In this document: positions 52,693 to 60,800 of the stretch, piece after piece
Layout of the letters: the number at the start of each line of letters is the position of its first letter
Numbering within the stretch: position 1 is the first letter of the stretch
Position numbers and translations under genes: made by a program
Origin: Oscillospiraceae bacterium
Lineage (GTDB): Bacteria; Bacillota; Clostridia; Saccharofermentanales; Saccharofermentanaceae
DNA: 64,000 bases
Assembly: GCA_902780785.1 (NCBI GenBank)
Contig: CACZGS010000001.1
Span: 248,001 to 312,000, forward strand
Reading direction: 5' to 3'
The notes under the pieces: model-generated
What the model saw: only the letters and a program-made list of their open reading frames with translations
Database searches by the model: none
Told to the model about the DNA's origin: nothing

Positions 52693-52751
52693 AAGTCCTC
52701 TCCTTTCTGAGGCATAGTGTACGTGTCCCCCAAAATGACACGACTCCTAAC

Positions 52752-52780
52752 ATTTTATATTCTCAAACGGGATAATTCAA
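52752..52780 (-). promoter_or_regulatory. Promoter of citrate synthase
   Basis: On the minus strand, TTGAAT (52775-52780), a 17-bp spacer and TAAAAT (52752-52757). It directly follows the end of the upstream SDR gene. Confidence 0.65.
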
Positions 52781-53485
52781 TTAAATGAGGTATCCGCCGT
52801 TTACTCCGATGATCTGGCCCGTAATGAATGAAGCCTTATCGGACTGAAGGAAAAACAGCGTTTCGGCGATCTCATCCGGTTCGCCGAGCCTGCCGACCGG
52901 AGTGTCTTCGCAGATGGCTCTTCTGTCGTCCTCACCGAAGCATTTCATCATGTCTGTCTCAGTTGCTCCGGGTGATACGGCATTGACCCTTATGCCGGAA
53001 GGCCCCAATTCCTTGGCAAGCGCCTTGATATACGAATCCACGGCACCTTTGCTGGCCGAGTATAAAGATTCACATGATGCTCCTGTCTGTCCCCACATTG
53101 AAGATACGGCGAGAATGACCCCGCGCTTTTTGCTGACCATATCAGGTATTACGGCATTTGCGAGATTGAAAAGACCGCCGAAATTAGTATCGATGACAGC
53201 CCTGTAATCATTGTATTTCATGTCCTGGGCAAGTCCCGTGACCGAAATTCCCGCATTGGAGATGAGAACGTCTACAGAGCCGTTCTTTTCGATGGCTTTG
53301 CTTACGCAAGATGCAACGTTCTCGAAATCCCTGATGTCGCAGGCATAGTAGTCAACGCCTTCGATGGCATCATCAGGCTTGCCGCTGCGGCTGAACGAAG
53401 AAACCTTATATCCCTGGCGCGCGAAAAGCTCCGCGCATGCTCTGCCGATCCCTCTGGTACCTCCTGAGATCAAAAGATGCGGCAT
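52781..53485 (-). CDS. SDR-family oxidoreductase (FabG-like)
   Basis: The 234-aa SDR has LLISGGTRGIGRACAELF, VDVLISNAGISVTG, AVSSMWGQTG (Ser), YSASKGAVDSY (Y and K), NAVSPGATETDMM and a GQIIGVNGGYLI end, the pattern of 3-oxoacyl-ACP reductase FabG. The gene is not in a fatty-acid cluster, so the substrate is open. ATG 53485 has GGGGGAT upstream. Frame-open codons up to 53530 are not supported. Confidence 0.85.
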   Translation of the reverse strand: MPHLLISGGTRGIGRACAELFARQGYKVSSFSRSGKPDDAIEGVDYYACDIRDFENVASCVSKAIEKNGSVDVLISNAGISVTGLAQDMKYNDYRAVIDTNFGGLFNLANAVIPDMVSKKRGVILAVSSMWGQTGASCESLYSASKGAVDSYIKALAKELGPSGIRVNAVSPGATETDMMKCFGEDDRRAICEDTPVGRLGEPDEIAETLFFLQSDKASFITGQIIGVNGGYLI

Positions 53486-53568
53486 TGTTTTATCCCCCTT
53501 AGATCGATTCCTATAGCAGATATTGTACACGATTCTGATTAACCTTGCAGACTTTAAGGGACTTTTGT

Positions 53569-53597
53569 TTTACAAGTGCGATCTTTATCTTTATAAT
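53569..53597 (+). promoter_or_regulatory. Promoter TTTACA-N17-TATAAT
   Basis: -35 at 53569-53574 and -10 at 53592-53597, 30 bp before the start codon of the acidic membrane protein. Confidence 0.75.
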
Positions 53598-53626
53598 ATC
53601 AGGGTTAAATCGGAGGATTCCTAGCT

Positions 53627-54655
53627 ATGAGCAAATCAAAGAACAAGAGCATTAAGCCTCAGGAAAATGAGATTAAAGAGATAGAAGAACTCGAAGCTGA
53701 CGCAGAAGAGACCATCGAAGCATCAGTCGAAGAGAATGCTGAGGAGATCACGGAAGAAGCTGAAGAGACTGTTTCAGAGGATATCGAAGCAGCCGAAGAA
53801 GATGAGACCGTAGAATCCGCAGAAGATGAAGCAGAAGAAGAGAAAGAGCCTGTAAAGGTCTCCAAGAAAAAGGCCGAAGTAAAGAAGGCCTCCTCATCAT
53901 CCAAGGAGGACGAGGAATTCAGACAGCTTCCCTTTGTCGAGAAGTGCAGGAAAGATCCCGTCATTCCCGTTTGCATCTTACTTGCGATCCTGGCACTGAT
54001 AGTTGCCGGAATCTATTTCATGCTTCCCAATCTGCTGACACCTTCAATGGGCATGACTCTTTCCGAATTCCAGTCAAGATATAATGACGGCCAGGTCTCC
54101 GCATCACTCATCAACAGCGGTGTGGACATTACTTTCAGAACACCGGAATACGTCGATATCACGGCTCAGCCGAGCATCCTGGGAGATAAGGCTGTAGTTA
54201 CTGCAAAGACTGCCTATGCTGATTTCTTCAGCGGCCCTTTCAAGTATTACTCCATCGGAGGTGTTGAAGGTGCTACAAGAAAGAGTGACAAGGCGCTCTC
54301 TTACATAAGGGTTTATGTCAATTACAGCGACGAGGATTTCAACAGCGTTTGGATGTATGCATCAAATACCATAAGCGCTCTTTATCCCAATCTTACCAGG
54401 TATCAGGCTATGGATCTCGGAATGAAGATCATGGGTGAATATGACGGTGATGAAAGATTCTATGTAAAGGGTGACTATGCATTCAGGCTCGTAGCAGTAA
54501 AGAAAACTGCTGACGGCGGCGGAGAACTCGTTTATATCGTCATCGACTGTGTACCGAGATCAGCAATCAAAGACTCACAGATCAGGGAAGAGGTTGCAGA
54601 TCCTGTAATAGGCGAAGGTGAGGAGACAACCGCAGCGAGCACGTCTACCACATAA
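53627..54655 (+). CDS. Acidic-tail single-pass membrane protein of unknown function
   Basis: 342 aa in three parts: a very acidic low-complexity N-terminus (residues about 10-75, Glu/Ala-rich) with a following Lys/Ser-rich patch, one helix (VIPVCILLAILALIVAGIYFML, about 112-134), and an extracytoplasmic part of about 200 residues (TLSEFQSRYNDGQVSASL, GPFKYYSIGGVEGATRKS) ending in a Thr/Ser tail. No family is recognised. CGGAGGATT precedes ATG. It is followed by the hairpin that precedes the zinc-ribbon array. Confidence 0.75.
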   Translation: MSKSKNKSIKPQENEIKEIEELEADAEETIEASVEENAEEITEEAEETVSEDIEAAEEDETVESAEDEAEEEKEPVKVSKKKAEVKKASSSSKEDEEFRQLPFVEKCRKDPVIPVCILLAILALIVAGIYFMLPNLLTPSMGMTLSEFQSRYNDGQVSASLINSGVDITFRTPEYVDITAQPSILGDKAVVTAKTAYADFFSGPFKYYSIGGVEGATRKSDKALSYIRVYVNYSDEDFNSVWMYASNTISALYPNLTRYQAMDLGMKIMGEYDGDERFYVKGDYAFRLVAVKKTADGGGELVYIVIDCVPRSAIKDSQIREEVADPVIGEGEETTAASTSTT

Positions 54656-54676
54656 TAATCTCAAGAGATATAGATA

Positions 54677-54739
54677 TTTACAAAACCCCCGTCAAATCTT
54701 ATTCTTTATTTAGGGACTAGATTTGCGGGGGTAGTTTTT
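54677..54739 (+). promoter_or_regulatory. Promoter nested in a terminator-like hairpin before the paralogue array
   Basis: ACCCCCG-T-CAAATCT (54685-54699) pairs with AGATTTGCGGGGGT (54719-54732) with one bulged T. Five T (54735-54739) and ATG 54740 follow. TTTACA (54677-54682), a 17-bp spacer and TATTCT (54700-54705) place a -10 in the loop. The right arm holds the GGGGG that serves as SD. Confidence 0.65.
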
Positions 54740-55762
54740 ATGGCAAGAGGCGGTTTCCACGGAGGCAGTACACATTCAGGCGGACACCATTCCGGTGGCG
54801 GCGGCTTTCACGGCGGCGGTGGCGGTCACTTTAGCGGTGGCGGTGGCGGCGGCCATTACGGTGGTGGTGGCGGCGGCAGTCATTACAGCTCCGGCGGCGG
54901 CGGTGGCGGTGATATCAGCGGCTGCGCTGTTCTTGTCGGTGCCATGATCTTCGGAACCATATATGTGACTGTCCAATTCTTTAAGGCGCTGACAGAGGGT
55001 GATATTCCAGGCCTTAACCTGATAAATCTCACAGTATTCGTTGTGGGCGCCTTTTTGTTCATTGCAAGTTTTAAGCATTCCAAAAGGACTTCCGCGCTTA
55101 TCGATCTCCGCAGCAACGGCACGTCAAAATCTTACGTATACAGTGATTCATATACCTGTGAGAGGATCGGAAGCAAGGAGACCTGGGCCGGGAAAAACGA
55201 CAAGAGCTACCGCATCGCATTCTATGGTATGGAGCAGGGCAATAAGAACTGCGCCGAAGTCCTTAATACCATGAAGAGAACGCCCAGGATCATCTGGATA
55301 AGACCGGGCACATGGCTCTGCATTTTCATTGCGATCTTTTTTGCGAATTTCTTTTTCTACGAATGCATAATTCCAATCTTCGAAAACATGATCATGAGCG
55401 ATTTTGCCTTTATGTTTTTCGATGAATTAACATTCTATCTGCCGTGTGTCATAGCGCTCGGATGTCCTATCTTAAGCCTTGTTTTCGTTAAGGTCAGAGA
55501 CAAGATCCTTCATGAGTGTGCGGTAAGGATAGCATCTGAGATCAAGACAGAGGAGAAGATCGTCGAGACGGAAACGTTCATTAAGAACGAGATCGGCAAG
55601 AAGTGGTATCACAATATCTGTCCTAACTGCGGAGCCAGAGCAACTGCATCTCTCAAGCACTGTGTCAGCTGCGGAAGCTCATTGGAAGTCATGGAAGGTG
55701 ACAGGAACCTGAATTCCATAAGGCACGTAAGAGAGGACGATCTTACTGACTTCAAGGGTTAA
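54740..55762 (+). CDS. Gly/His-tag zinc-ribbon membrane protein 1 (array member)
   Basis: 340 aa. The N-terminus is MARGGFHGGSTHSGG followed by about 45 residues almost only of Gly, His and Ser. Two helices come next (about 58-80 and 90-110), then a soluble loop with SKETWAGKNDKSYRIAFYG and MKRTPRIIWIRPGTW, two more helices, and a coiled segment (ASEIKTEEKIVETETF). It ends in a zinc ribbon, CPNCGARATASLKHCVSCGSSLE. The Gly/His part resembles a metal-binding or phase-separating tail. Function is unknown. It is the first of five related genes with a shared promoter region. Confidence 0.8.
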   Translation: MARGGFHGGSTHSGGHHSGGGGFHGGGGGHFSGGGGGGHYGGGGGGSHYSSGGGGGGDISGCAVLVGAMIFGTIYVTVQFFKALTEGDIPGLNLINLTVFVVGAFLFIASFKHSKRTSALIDLRSNGTSKSYVYSDSYTCERIGSKETWAGKNDKSYRIAFYGMEQGNKNCAEVLNTMKRTPRIIWIRPGTWLCIFIAIFFANFFFYECIIPIFENMIMSDFAFMFFDELTFYLPCVIALGCPILSLVFVKVRDKILHECAVRIASEIKTEEKIVETETFIKNEIGKKWYHNICPNCGARATASLKHCVSCGSSLEVMEGDRNLNSIRHVREDDLTDFKG

Positions 55763-55781
55763 CTGTTTAGCGGAGGCTGAG

Positions 55782-56837
55782 ATGGCAAGCGGCGGATTTC
55801 ACGGGGGAAGCACCCACTCAGGCGGTTTTCACAGCTCCGGCGGCGGAGGTGGTTTTCATAGCTCCGGATGGGGCAGCGGAGGCGGCAGTTTCCGCAGCTC
55901 CGGCAGCAGTGACGGCTACAGCAGTGATCGTGACAGCTTCAGCGAATATGGCCCGGTAAGTGAAACGGACCGTATTGTATACACTGTCATATTAGCTATA
56001 GGCGGTATCTTCGTACTTATTTACTTTTTTTCCCCCTTATTGAATCTTCTTGCATTTAGTCTTGTTACTTTGCCTGTTTTTATCGTATGTTCTGTTTTGC
56101 TTTTCTTTGGCCTAAAAGAGAGTAAGAGGACTGTATCTATCAGAAGGCTTTTGAAAAACGGTCCGACCAGAACACCGGGCCATGTATGGAGCAGGAAACA
56201 GAAGAATAAGGATGTGACTGACGGCAAGTCGTTTTACGGAGCGCGTAAGACGTATGATATCAATTTGTTTGACCCTGATTTCGGAGATGCTAATTCACAA
56301 AAGGTCTATGACATGGTAATAATGACTCCCGGGATCATCTGGATCAAGCCTGCTAAACTTCTCGGCGGAGCGGTAATCTCTTTTATTGTTAATATTTTCT
56401 TCGGTCCGATGGTTATATACGCACTTAAGGATTCGGTCATTATGAATCTGGGTTTCATTCGTCTTCTCCTGTTCTATTTACCTTCGATTGTATGCCTGAT
56501 CCTTTCCGCTTACAGCCTGATCGTAGTCAAGATCAAAGACGATCTTCTTTACAAGTGCGCGGTAAAAATAGTTGAAGACAATAACGCCAATAAGAAACAT
56601 GCGGATACCGTGAATAAGACTGCATACGCAGCAAGCCCGACATGGTACTACAATATATGCCCAAACTGCGGGACAAAGGCGACTGAGAGAGATAAAGTCT
56701 GCTCACGCTGTGATTCTTCCTTGGAGGCGGATTTTAAGAACGGCGGAAGACCGTCATCGTGTCACCGCGTATTTGAATATAACCCAAAGAAAAAGCCTGT
56801 TTCCGAAGGTGAAGTAAAGGAGAAGACGGACACATGA
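55782..56837 (+). CDS. Gly/His-tag zinc-ribbon membrane protein 2 (array member)
   Basis: 351 aa, starting MASGGFHGGSTHSGGFHSSG, with a Gly/Ser-rich stretch to about residue 45. Helices, the loop MVIMTPGIIWIKPAKLL (cognate to the RTPRIIWIRPGTW block of the others) and the C-terminal ribbon CPNCGTKATERDKVCSRCDSSLE follow. It is the most divergent of the full-length copies. It begins 19 bp after gene 1 with GCGGAGG as SD and overlaps gene 3 by 4 bp. Confidence 0.8.
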   Translation: MASGGFHGGSTHSGGFHSSGGGGGFHSSGWGSGGGSFRSSGSSDGYSSDRDSFSEYGPVSETDRIVYTVILAIGGIFVLIYFFSPLLNLLAFSLVTLPVFIVCSVLLFFGLKESKRTVSIRRLLKNGPTRTPGHVWSRKQKNKDVTDGKSFYGARKTYDINLFDPDFGDANSQKVYDMVIMTPGIIWIKPAKLLGGAVISFIVNIFFGPMVIYALKDSVIMNLGFIRLLLFYLPSIVCLILSAYSLIVVKIKDDLLYKCAVKIVEDNNANKKHADTVNKTAYAASPTWYYNICPNCGTKATERDKVCSRCDSSLEADFKNGGRPSSCHRVFEYNPKKKPVSEGEVKEKTDT

Positions 56838-57277
56838 AGAGATTTTTCAAATACTCGCATATCATAGGCATAATCGGTATAGTTGTTAACCTGATCCTGT
56901 TCATGACTAACAGGTACTATGAACTTGTGATCCCCTTCTTTGAGAATACGATGGAAGACGGGTATCTTTTCACATTTATCGATTACCTTACGTACTTAAC
57001 GCCCATGATCTTTATGGTTCTGTTCCTGGCGTATCTTATTGCCGGAAGGATCTATATGAGGAATCACAACCTCAAGGTCGAAGAACAGGAGACGGTAAAG
57101 CTCGTTGAGAAGAATAACGAGATCCAAAAGTCTTTGGACGAGAAGGCGGAGTTTCTTAAGCATAAGTATTACACCAATTGCCCGAACTGCGGAGCTGCAA
57201 GGCAGGAGAACAGGAATGTATGTGTTTTCTGCGGCGCTTCGCTGATAATCGGGAATAACAAAGACAAAAAAGAGTAA
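56834..57277 (+). CDS. Zinc-ribbon membrane protein 3 (short array member without tag)
   Basis: 147 aa. It lacks the Gly/His start and the first helix pair. It keeps two helices (IIGIIGIVVNLILFMTNRYYELVIPFF and FIDYLTYLTPMIFMVLFLAYLIA, read in pieces), a coiled segment and the ribbon CPNCGAARQENRNVCVFCGASL. It aligns with the C-terminal half of its neighbours, so it looks like a truncated but intact copy. The ATG overlaps the gene 2 stop. Confidence 0.78.
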   Translation: MKRFFKYSHIIGIIGIVVNLILFMTNRYYELVIPFFENTMEDGYLFTFIDYLTYLTPMIFMVLFLAYLIAGRIYMRNHNLKVEEQETVKLVEKNNEIQKSLDEKAEFLKHKYYTNCPNCGAARQENRNVCVFCGASLIIGNNKDKKE

Positions 57278-57297
57278 CCTGTTGACCGGAGGAGAAG

Positions 57298-58353
57298 ATG
57301 GCAGGCGGCAGTTTCCACAGCGGCAGTTCCCATTCAGGAAGCTATCACAGTTCCGGAGGCGGTTCTCACAGCTCCGGCGGCGGCAGCCACTATAGCAGTG
57401 GCGGCAGCAGTCATCACAGCAGCGGTGGTGGCGGCGGTGGTGGCGGCGGCTCCGGCGGCAGCAGTGGCGGAAGTGGCACCGGCAGCTGTTTGTTAGTGAT
57501 CCTCTTTTTCTTCACGCCGTTTTTGCATTTGATCATTCAATTTCTTTTCGCAGTATGTAATGAAGAGATTGCCGGCTTTAACGCAACAAATCTCGCTATT
57601 TTCGTTTTTACCGGATTCATGTTCATTCCGAGCATTATAGAGTCTAAAAGGACTGCTGCACTTGTTGAGCTGCGTCAGTCAGGCCAGTCAGACCGTTACG
57701 TTTACAGTGCTGTTAATACCGGCGACTGGAACGGCAGCAGGGATACCATGGCAGGCAAGAATAACAAGCTGTACCGCATTGCGTTTTACGGTACGGAATA
57801 CGGCTGGAAGAACAGCAGGGAAGTTTATAACACTATGAAGAGAACACCCAGGATCATCTGGATAAGGCCTGGTACGTGGGTCGTTATTTCAATCGTGCTC
57901 TTCATTGTGAATTTCTTTTACTACGAGTGTGTCATACCGGTCTTCGAAAGAATGATCATGACCGATTATGCCTTCAAGTTCTTCGATGGATTAACTTTCT
58001 ATCTGCCGTCGTTCCTGGCGTTCAGCTGCGCTGTCTTAAGCCTTGTTTTCGTGGGCGTAAGGGACAAGATCCTGTATGAATGCGCGGTGAGGTTAGCTTC
58101 GGAGATCAAGACTGAAGAGAAGAAGATCGAGACGGAGATGTTCCTTAAGACCGAGACCGGCAAGAAGTGGTATCATAATATCTGTCCGAACTGCGGGGCC
58201 AAAGCTTCTGCATCTCTTAAGCACTGTGTCAGCTGCGGCAGTTCGTTGGAAGTCATGGAAGGTGACAAGTATCTGAATTCAATAAGACGGGTCAGATATG
58301 ACGTTAACACCGGAGAAAAGACCGATCAGTCGACCGGAGGTAAAGATGGCTAG
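57298..58353 (+). CDS. Gly/His-tag zinc-ribbon membrane protein 4 (array member)
   Basis: 351 aa, close to gene 1: MAGGSFHSGSSHSGSYHSSG, a run of Gly/Ser/His to about residue 62, helices, SRDTMAGKNNKLYRIAFYG, MKRTPRIIWIRPGTW, ASEIKTEEKKIETEMF and CPNCGAKASASLKHCVSCGSSLE. Near identity of the last 150 residues with gene 1 points to recent duplication. GGAGGAG precedes ATG. It overlaps gene 5 by 8 bp. Confidence 0.82.
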   Translation: MAGGSFHSGSSHSGSYHSSGGGSHSSGGGSHYSSGGSSHHSSGGGGGGGGGSGGSSGGSGTGSCLLVILFFFTPFLHLIIQFLFAVCNEEIAGFNATNLAIFVFTGFMFIPSIIESKRTAALVELRQSGQSDRYVYSAVNTGDWNGSRDTMAGKNNKLYRIAFYGTEYGWKNSREVYNTMKRTPRIIWIRPGTWVVISIVLFIVNFFYYECVIPVFERMIMTDYAFKFFDGLTFYLPSFLAFSCAVLSLVFVGVRDKILYECAVRLASEIKTEEKKIETEMFLKTETGKKWYHNICPNCGAKASASLKHCVSCGSSLEVMEGDKYLNSIRRVRYDVNTGEKTDQSTGGKDG

Positions 58354-59284
58354 CGGCGGTTTTCACGATACCAGTACACATTCAGGCAGTTTCCACGATT
58401 CCGGCGGTTACGATTCCGGCGGTGGCGGCGGATCCGGTTTGGGTTTTCCTCCGTTATTTATCTCTTTGGATCTGCTGTTTGCCCTGCTTATTGTTTTAGA
58501 GAATTTCTTATCTGAACTTCCCTTCCACCATCTCATATCGATTTTGATCTTCGTTGCTGCATTTGCTTTGTTCATTCCCGGCTATAAGGAAAAGAACAGG
58601 TTTTATGCGATCAATAAGATCAGGAAAAAGGATGTTGAGATTTTCCGCGGAAGCGTCTGGAGTGCCGATTATTCCGATAACCGTGTCGGTAACGAATATG
58701 ACTGGTACGGTAAACTTGACAAGAATTACAGTATCTCATTCTTTGACAGGACATATGGAAGCGATAATGTGAAGACTGTCAGGCAGGCTGTAAAAAGGAC
58801 TCCGAGGATCATCTGGGTGAACACGACCACCTGGCTCGCCTGGGCAATTGTCTGCGCCGTATGCAATCTTTTCTTTTATAAACTTGTCATTCCGTACTTC
58901 GAAAGAATGTATATGACCGATGCGGCATTTGCATTTTTCGATTTCCTGATATTTTTCCTGCCTCCTGTACTGGCATTACTCTTTGCTTTCTTCAGCTTTA
59001 TATTTGTAAAAGCCAAGGACAAGGTGCTGTATGAGTGCGCTGTCAGGGTTGTTGCCGATAACCGCGCGAAAGAGCATAAATTGAGAACTGAAAGAAATAT
59101 CGACAGGAAACTCAGCAATAAGTGGTATTACAACAATTGTCCGAACTGCGGCGCAAAAGCTTCGGATTTTATGAAAAACTGTTCTCATTGCGGTACTTCG
59201 CTGGAGGTTAGTTCGTTTGCAGGCGGCACTGCAGGTGCTATCCACCGCCTGATCAAAACCGCGGATAACGAAGACAAACTCTGA
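58346..59284 (+). CDS. Gly/His-tag zinc-ribbon membrane protein 5 (array member)
   Basis: 312 aa, starting MASGGFHDTSTHSGSFHDSG with a short tag of about 30 residues. Then come two helices (LLFALLIVLENFLSEL, ILIFVAAFALFIPGY), VKRTPRIIWVNTTTWLA, two more helices and the ribbon CPNCGAKASDFMKNCSHCGTSLE. ATG 58346 has CGGAGG 7 bp upstream and lies inside the end of gene 4. It is the last gene of the array, followed by a terminator. Confidence 0.8.
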   Translation: MASGGFHDTSTHSGSFHDSGGYDSGGGGGSGLGFPPLFISLDLLFALLIVLENFLSELPFHHLISILIFVAAFALFIPGYKEKNRFYAINKIRKKDVEIFRGSVWSADYSDNRVGNEYDWYGKLDKNYSISFFDRTYGSDNVKTVRQAVKRTPRIIWVNTTTWLAWAIVCAVCNLFFYKLVIPYFERMYMTDAAFAFFDFLIFFLPPVLALLFAFFSFIFVKAKDKVLYECAVRVVADNRAKEHKLRTERNIDRKLSNKWYYNNCPNCGAKASDFMKNCSHCGTSLEVSSFAGGTAGAIHRLIKTADNEDKL

Positions 59285-59309
59285 TATTGGGACAAAAGTT
59301 GCAAGAAAA

Positions 59310-59341
59310 AAGGAGTTCTTGAATCAAGAACTCCTTAATTT
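59310..59341. terminator. Bidirectional terminator between the array and tRNA-Trp
   Basis: AAGGAGTTCTTGA (59310-59322) / TCAAGAACTCCTT (59324-59336) has AATTTTT on the right and AAGAAAA on the left, serving both strands. Confidence 0.88.
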
Positions 59342-59342
59342 T

Positions 59343-59417
59343 TGGCAGGGGAGACACGATTTGAACGCGCAACCGGCGGTTTTGGAGACCGCTGCTCTAC
59401 CGTTGAGCCACTCCCCT
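59343..59417 (-). tRNA. tRNA-Trp (anticodon CCA)
   Basis: On the minus strand the acceptor AGGGGAG pairs with CTCCCCT. The anticodon stem GCGGT/ACCGC encloses CTCCAAA with anticodon CCA. The T-arm contains GTTCAAAT and the 3' end is G-CCA, encoded as TGG at 59343-59345. It decodes UGG. Confidence 0.95.
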
Positions 59418-59430
59418 GTGTGCAACGAAC

Positions 59431-59459
59431 AGTTTAATGGTTGGTTTGCACTATGTCAA
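59431..59459 (-). promoter_or_regulatory. Promoter of tRNA-Trp
   Basis: On the minus strand, TTGACA (59454-59459), a 17-bp spacer and TAAACT (59431-59436), 14 bp before the tRNA 5' end. Confidence 0.85.
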
Positions 59460-59467
59460 GCGTAATG

Positions 59468-59496
59468 TTAAGATTGTTTCGACATATCTATATATA
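59468..59496 (+). promoter_or_regulatory. Candidate promoter of proC
   Basis: TTAAGA (59468-59473), a 17-bp spacer and TATATA (59491-59496), divergent from the tRNA-Trp promoter. Confidence 0.5.
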
Positions 59497-59515
59497 TAAA
59501 TAAGGAGTGCGCTCT

Positions 59516-60319
59516 ATGAAATTAGCAGTTATAGGTACAGGCAACATGGGCAGAGCCCTTTTGGGCGGTTTTGTTAACGGCGGAGTTATAAGCCCCTCTG
59601 AAGCCTGGTGCTTTGATGTATATACGGAAGCATGCGTTAAGTGTGCTGAGGATCTCGGTGTAAATGCGGCTTCTTCCATTGCCGAGGCGGTCGACGGAGC
59701 TGATTACGTGCTCATGGCCGTAAAGCCCATTCATTTCGACGGCGCCCTGAAGGACGTTAAGGAGAGTCTTAAGCCTGACGCTATCGTTCTTTCCATTGCT
59801 GCTGCAGTTACATGCGCAAGGATCGGCGGAATTCTTGGTGAAGGCAGAAAGTTCGTAAGGATCATGCCCAACACACCCGCACAGGTAGGTTTGGGAGTTT
59901 CCGCCGTATGCCCCGTCGGACTGAGCGATGAGGAATCAGAATTCGTTCTTAAGCTTTTGGGAACATGCGGAGAGACTATCCTCTGCGACGAGAATACACT
60001 GGACGCTATCGGATGCGTATCAGGCACAGGCCCTGCTTATGTCATGCTCTTCATTGAGGCTATGGCTGATGCGGCCGTAAGCCTGGGAATCAAGAGAGCT
60101 GACGCTCTTAAGATCGCTGCAGCTACAGTTGCAGGTTCAGGCAAGCTCGCACTTGAGACCGGAAAGCACCCTGCAGTATTGAAGGATATGGTATGCTCCC
60201 CCGGCGGAACGACTATTGCCGGCGTTATGGCTCTTGAGGAGAACGGCCTCAGGAACGCAGTTATCAAGTCCGTGACGGCAGCTTACGATAAGACTCAGGA
60301 GATGAAGGGCAACAAGTAA
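59516..60319 (+). CDS. proC: Pyrroline-5-carboxylate reductase
   Basis: The 267-aa protein has Rossmann loop MKLAVIGTGNMGRALL, VLMAVKPIHF, FVRIMPNTPAQVGLGVSAV, SGTGPAYVMLFIEAMADAAV and the active-site MVCSPGGTTIAGV. It makes proline from pyrroline-5-carboxylate with NAD(P)H. ATG 59516 has AAGGAG 8 bp upstream, and in-frame codons before it are not supported. It is probably the first gene of proC-rnhA-nudix-ftsK. A divergent relative is encoded at 2311. Confidence 0.94.
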   Translation: MKLAVIGTGNMGRALLGGFVNGGVISPSEAWCFDVYTEACVKCAEDLGVNAASSIAEAVDGADYVLMAVKPIHFDGALKDVKESLKPDAIVLSIAAAVTCARIGGILGEGRKFVRIMPNTPAQVGLGVSAVCPVGLSDEESEFVLKLLGTCGETILCDENTLDAIGCVSGTGPAYVMLFIEAMADAAVSLGIKRADALKIAAATVAGSGKLALETGKHPAVLKDMVCSPGGTTIAGVMALEENGLRNAVIKSVTAAYDKTQEMKGNK

Positions 60320-60337
60320 GGCCCTTATCCAGGTTAT

Positions 60338-60796
60338 ATGGCAGTTATCAGCGAAGTAACAATCTATACTGACGGAGCTTGTTCGGGCAATCCCGGACCC
60401 GGCGGTTGGGCTTCCATTCTTATGGCCGGCGGGGCAAAGAAAGAATTGTCCGGCGGAGAGCCTGACACCACGAATAACCGCATGGAACTGATGGCAGTCA
60501 TTCAGGGACTCCGCGCATTAAAGCGCCCCTGCAAAGTGGATATCTACAGCGACAGTGCTTATGTGGTCAATGCTTTCGAGCAGAACTGGCTCGAGAAGTG
60601 GACAAGAAACGGCTGGAAGAACAGCGCCAAGGCCGAAGTCGCCAACAGCGATCTTTGGAAAGAGCTCTTAAGCCTTACGACCATGCATAATGTTACTTTC
60701 CACAAGGTCAAGGGACATGCGGACAATGAATTTAACAACCGCTGTGACGAACTCGCCGTAAAAGAGTGGAAGAAGATCAGCGAAGGAAAAGGATAA
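60338..60796 (+). CDS. rnhA: Ribonuclease HI
   Basis: The 152-aa protein has the DEDD residues in order: D in IYTDGACSGNPGPGGWA (about 12), E in NNRMELMAVIQGL (about 50), D in IYSDSAYVV (about 72) and D in NNRCDELAVKEW. The FHKVKGHADNEFN loop provides the conserved His. It removes RNA from RNA-DNA hybrids. Length is that of the E. coli enzyme. It lies 18 bp after proC and 4 bp before the Nudix gene. Confidence 0.95.
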   Translation: MAVISEVTIYTDGACSGNPGPGGWASILMAGGAKKELSGGEPDTTNNRMELMAVIQGLRALKRPCKVDIYSDSAYVVNAFEQNWLEKWTRNGWKNSAKAEVANSDLWKELLSLTTMHNVTFHKVKGHADNEFNNRCDELAVKEWKKISEGKG

Positions 60797-60800
60797 GTTC

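Noticed and set aside
54770-54920. GGC/GGT runs read as a DNA-level repeat or CRISPR-like array
   Set aside because: The periodicity follows Gly codons in frame, there are no spacers and no fixed repeat unit. It is protein low complexity. No CRISPR array was found anywhere in the window.
54776-55078. Ala/Thr-rich minus-strand frame opposite the Gly-rich tag
   Set aside because: It is the complement of Gly/His/Ser codons and therefore low complexity by construction.
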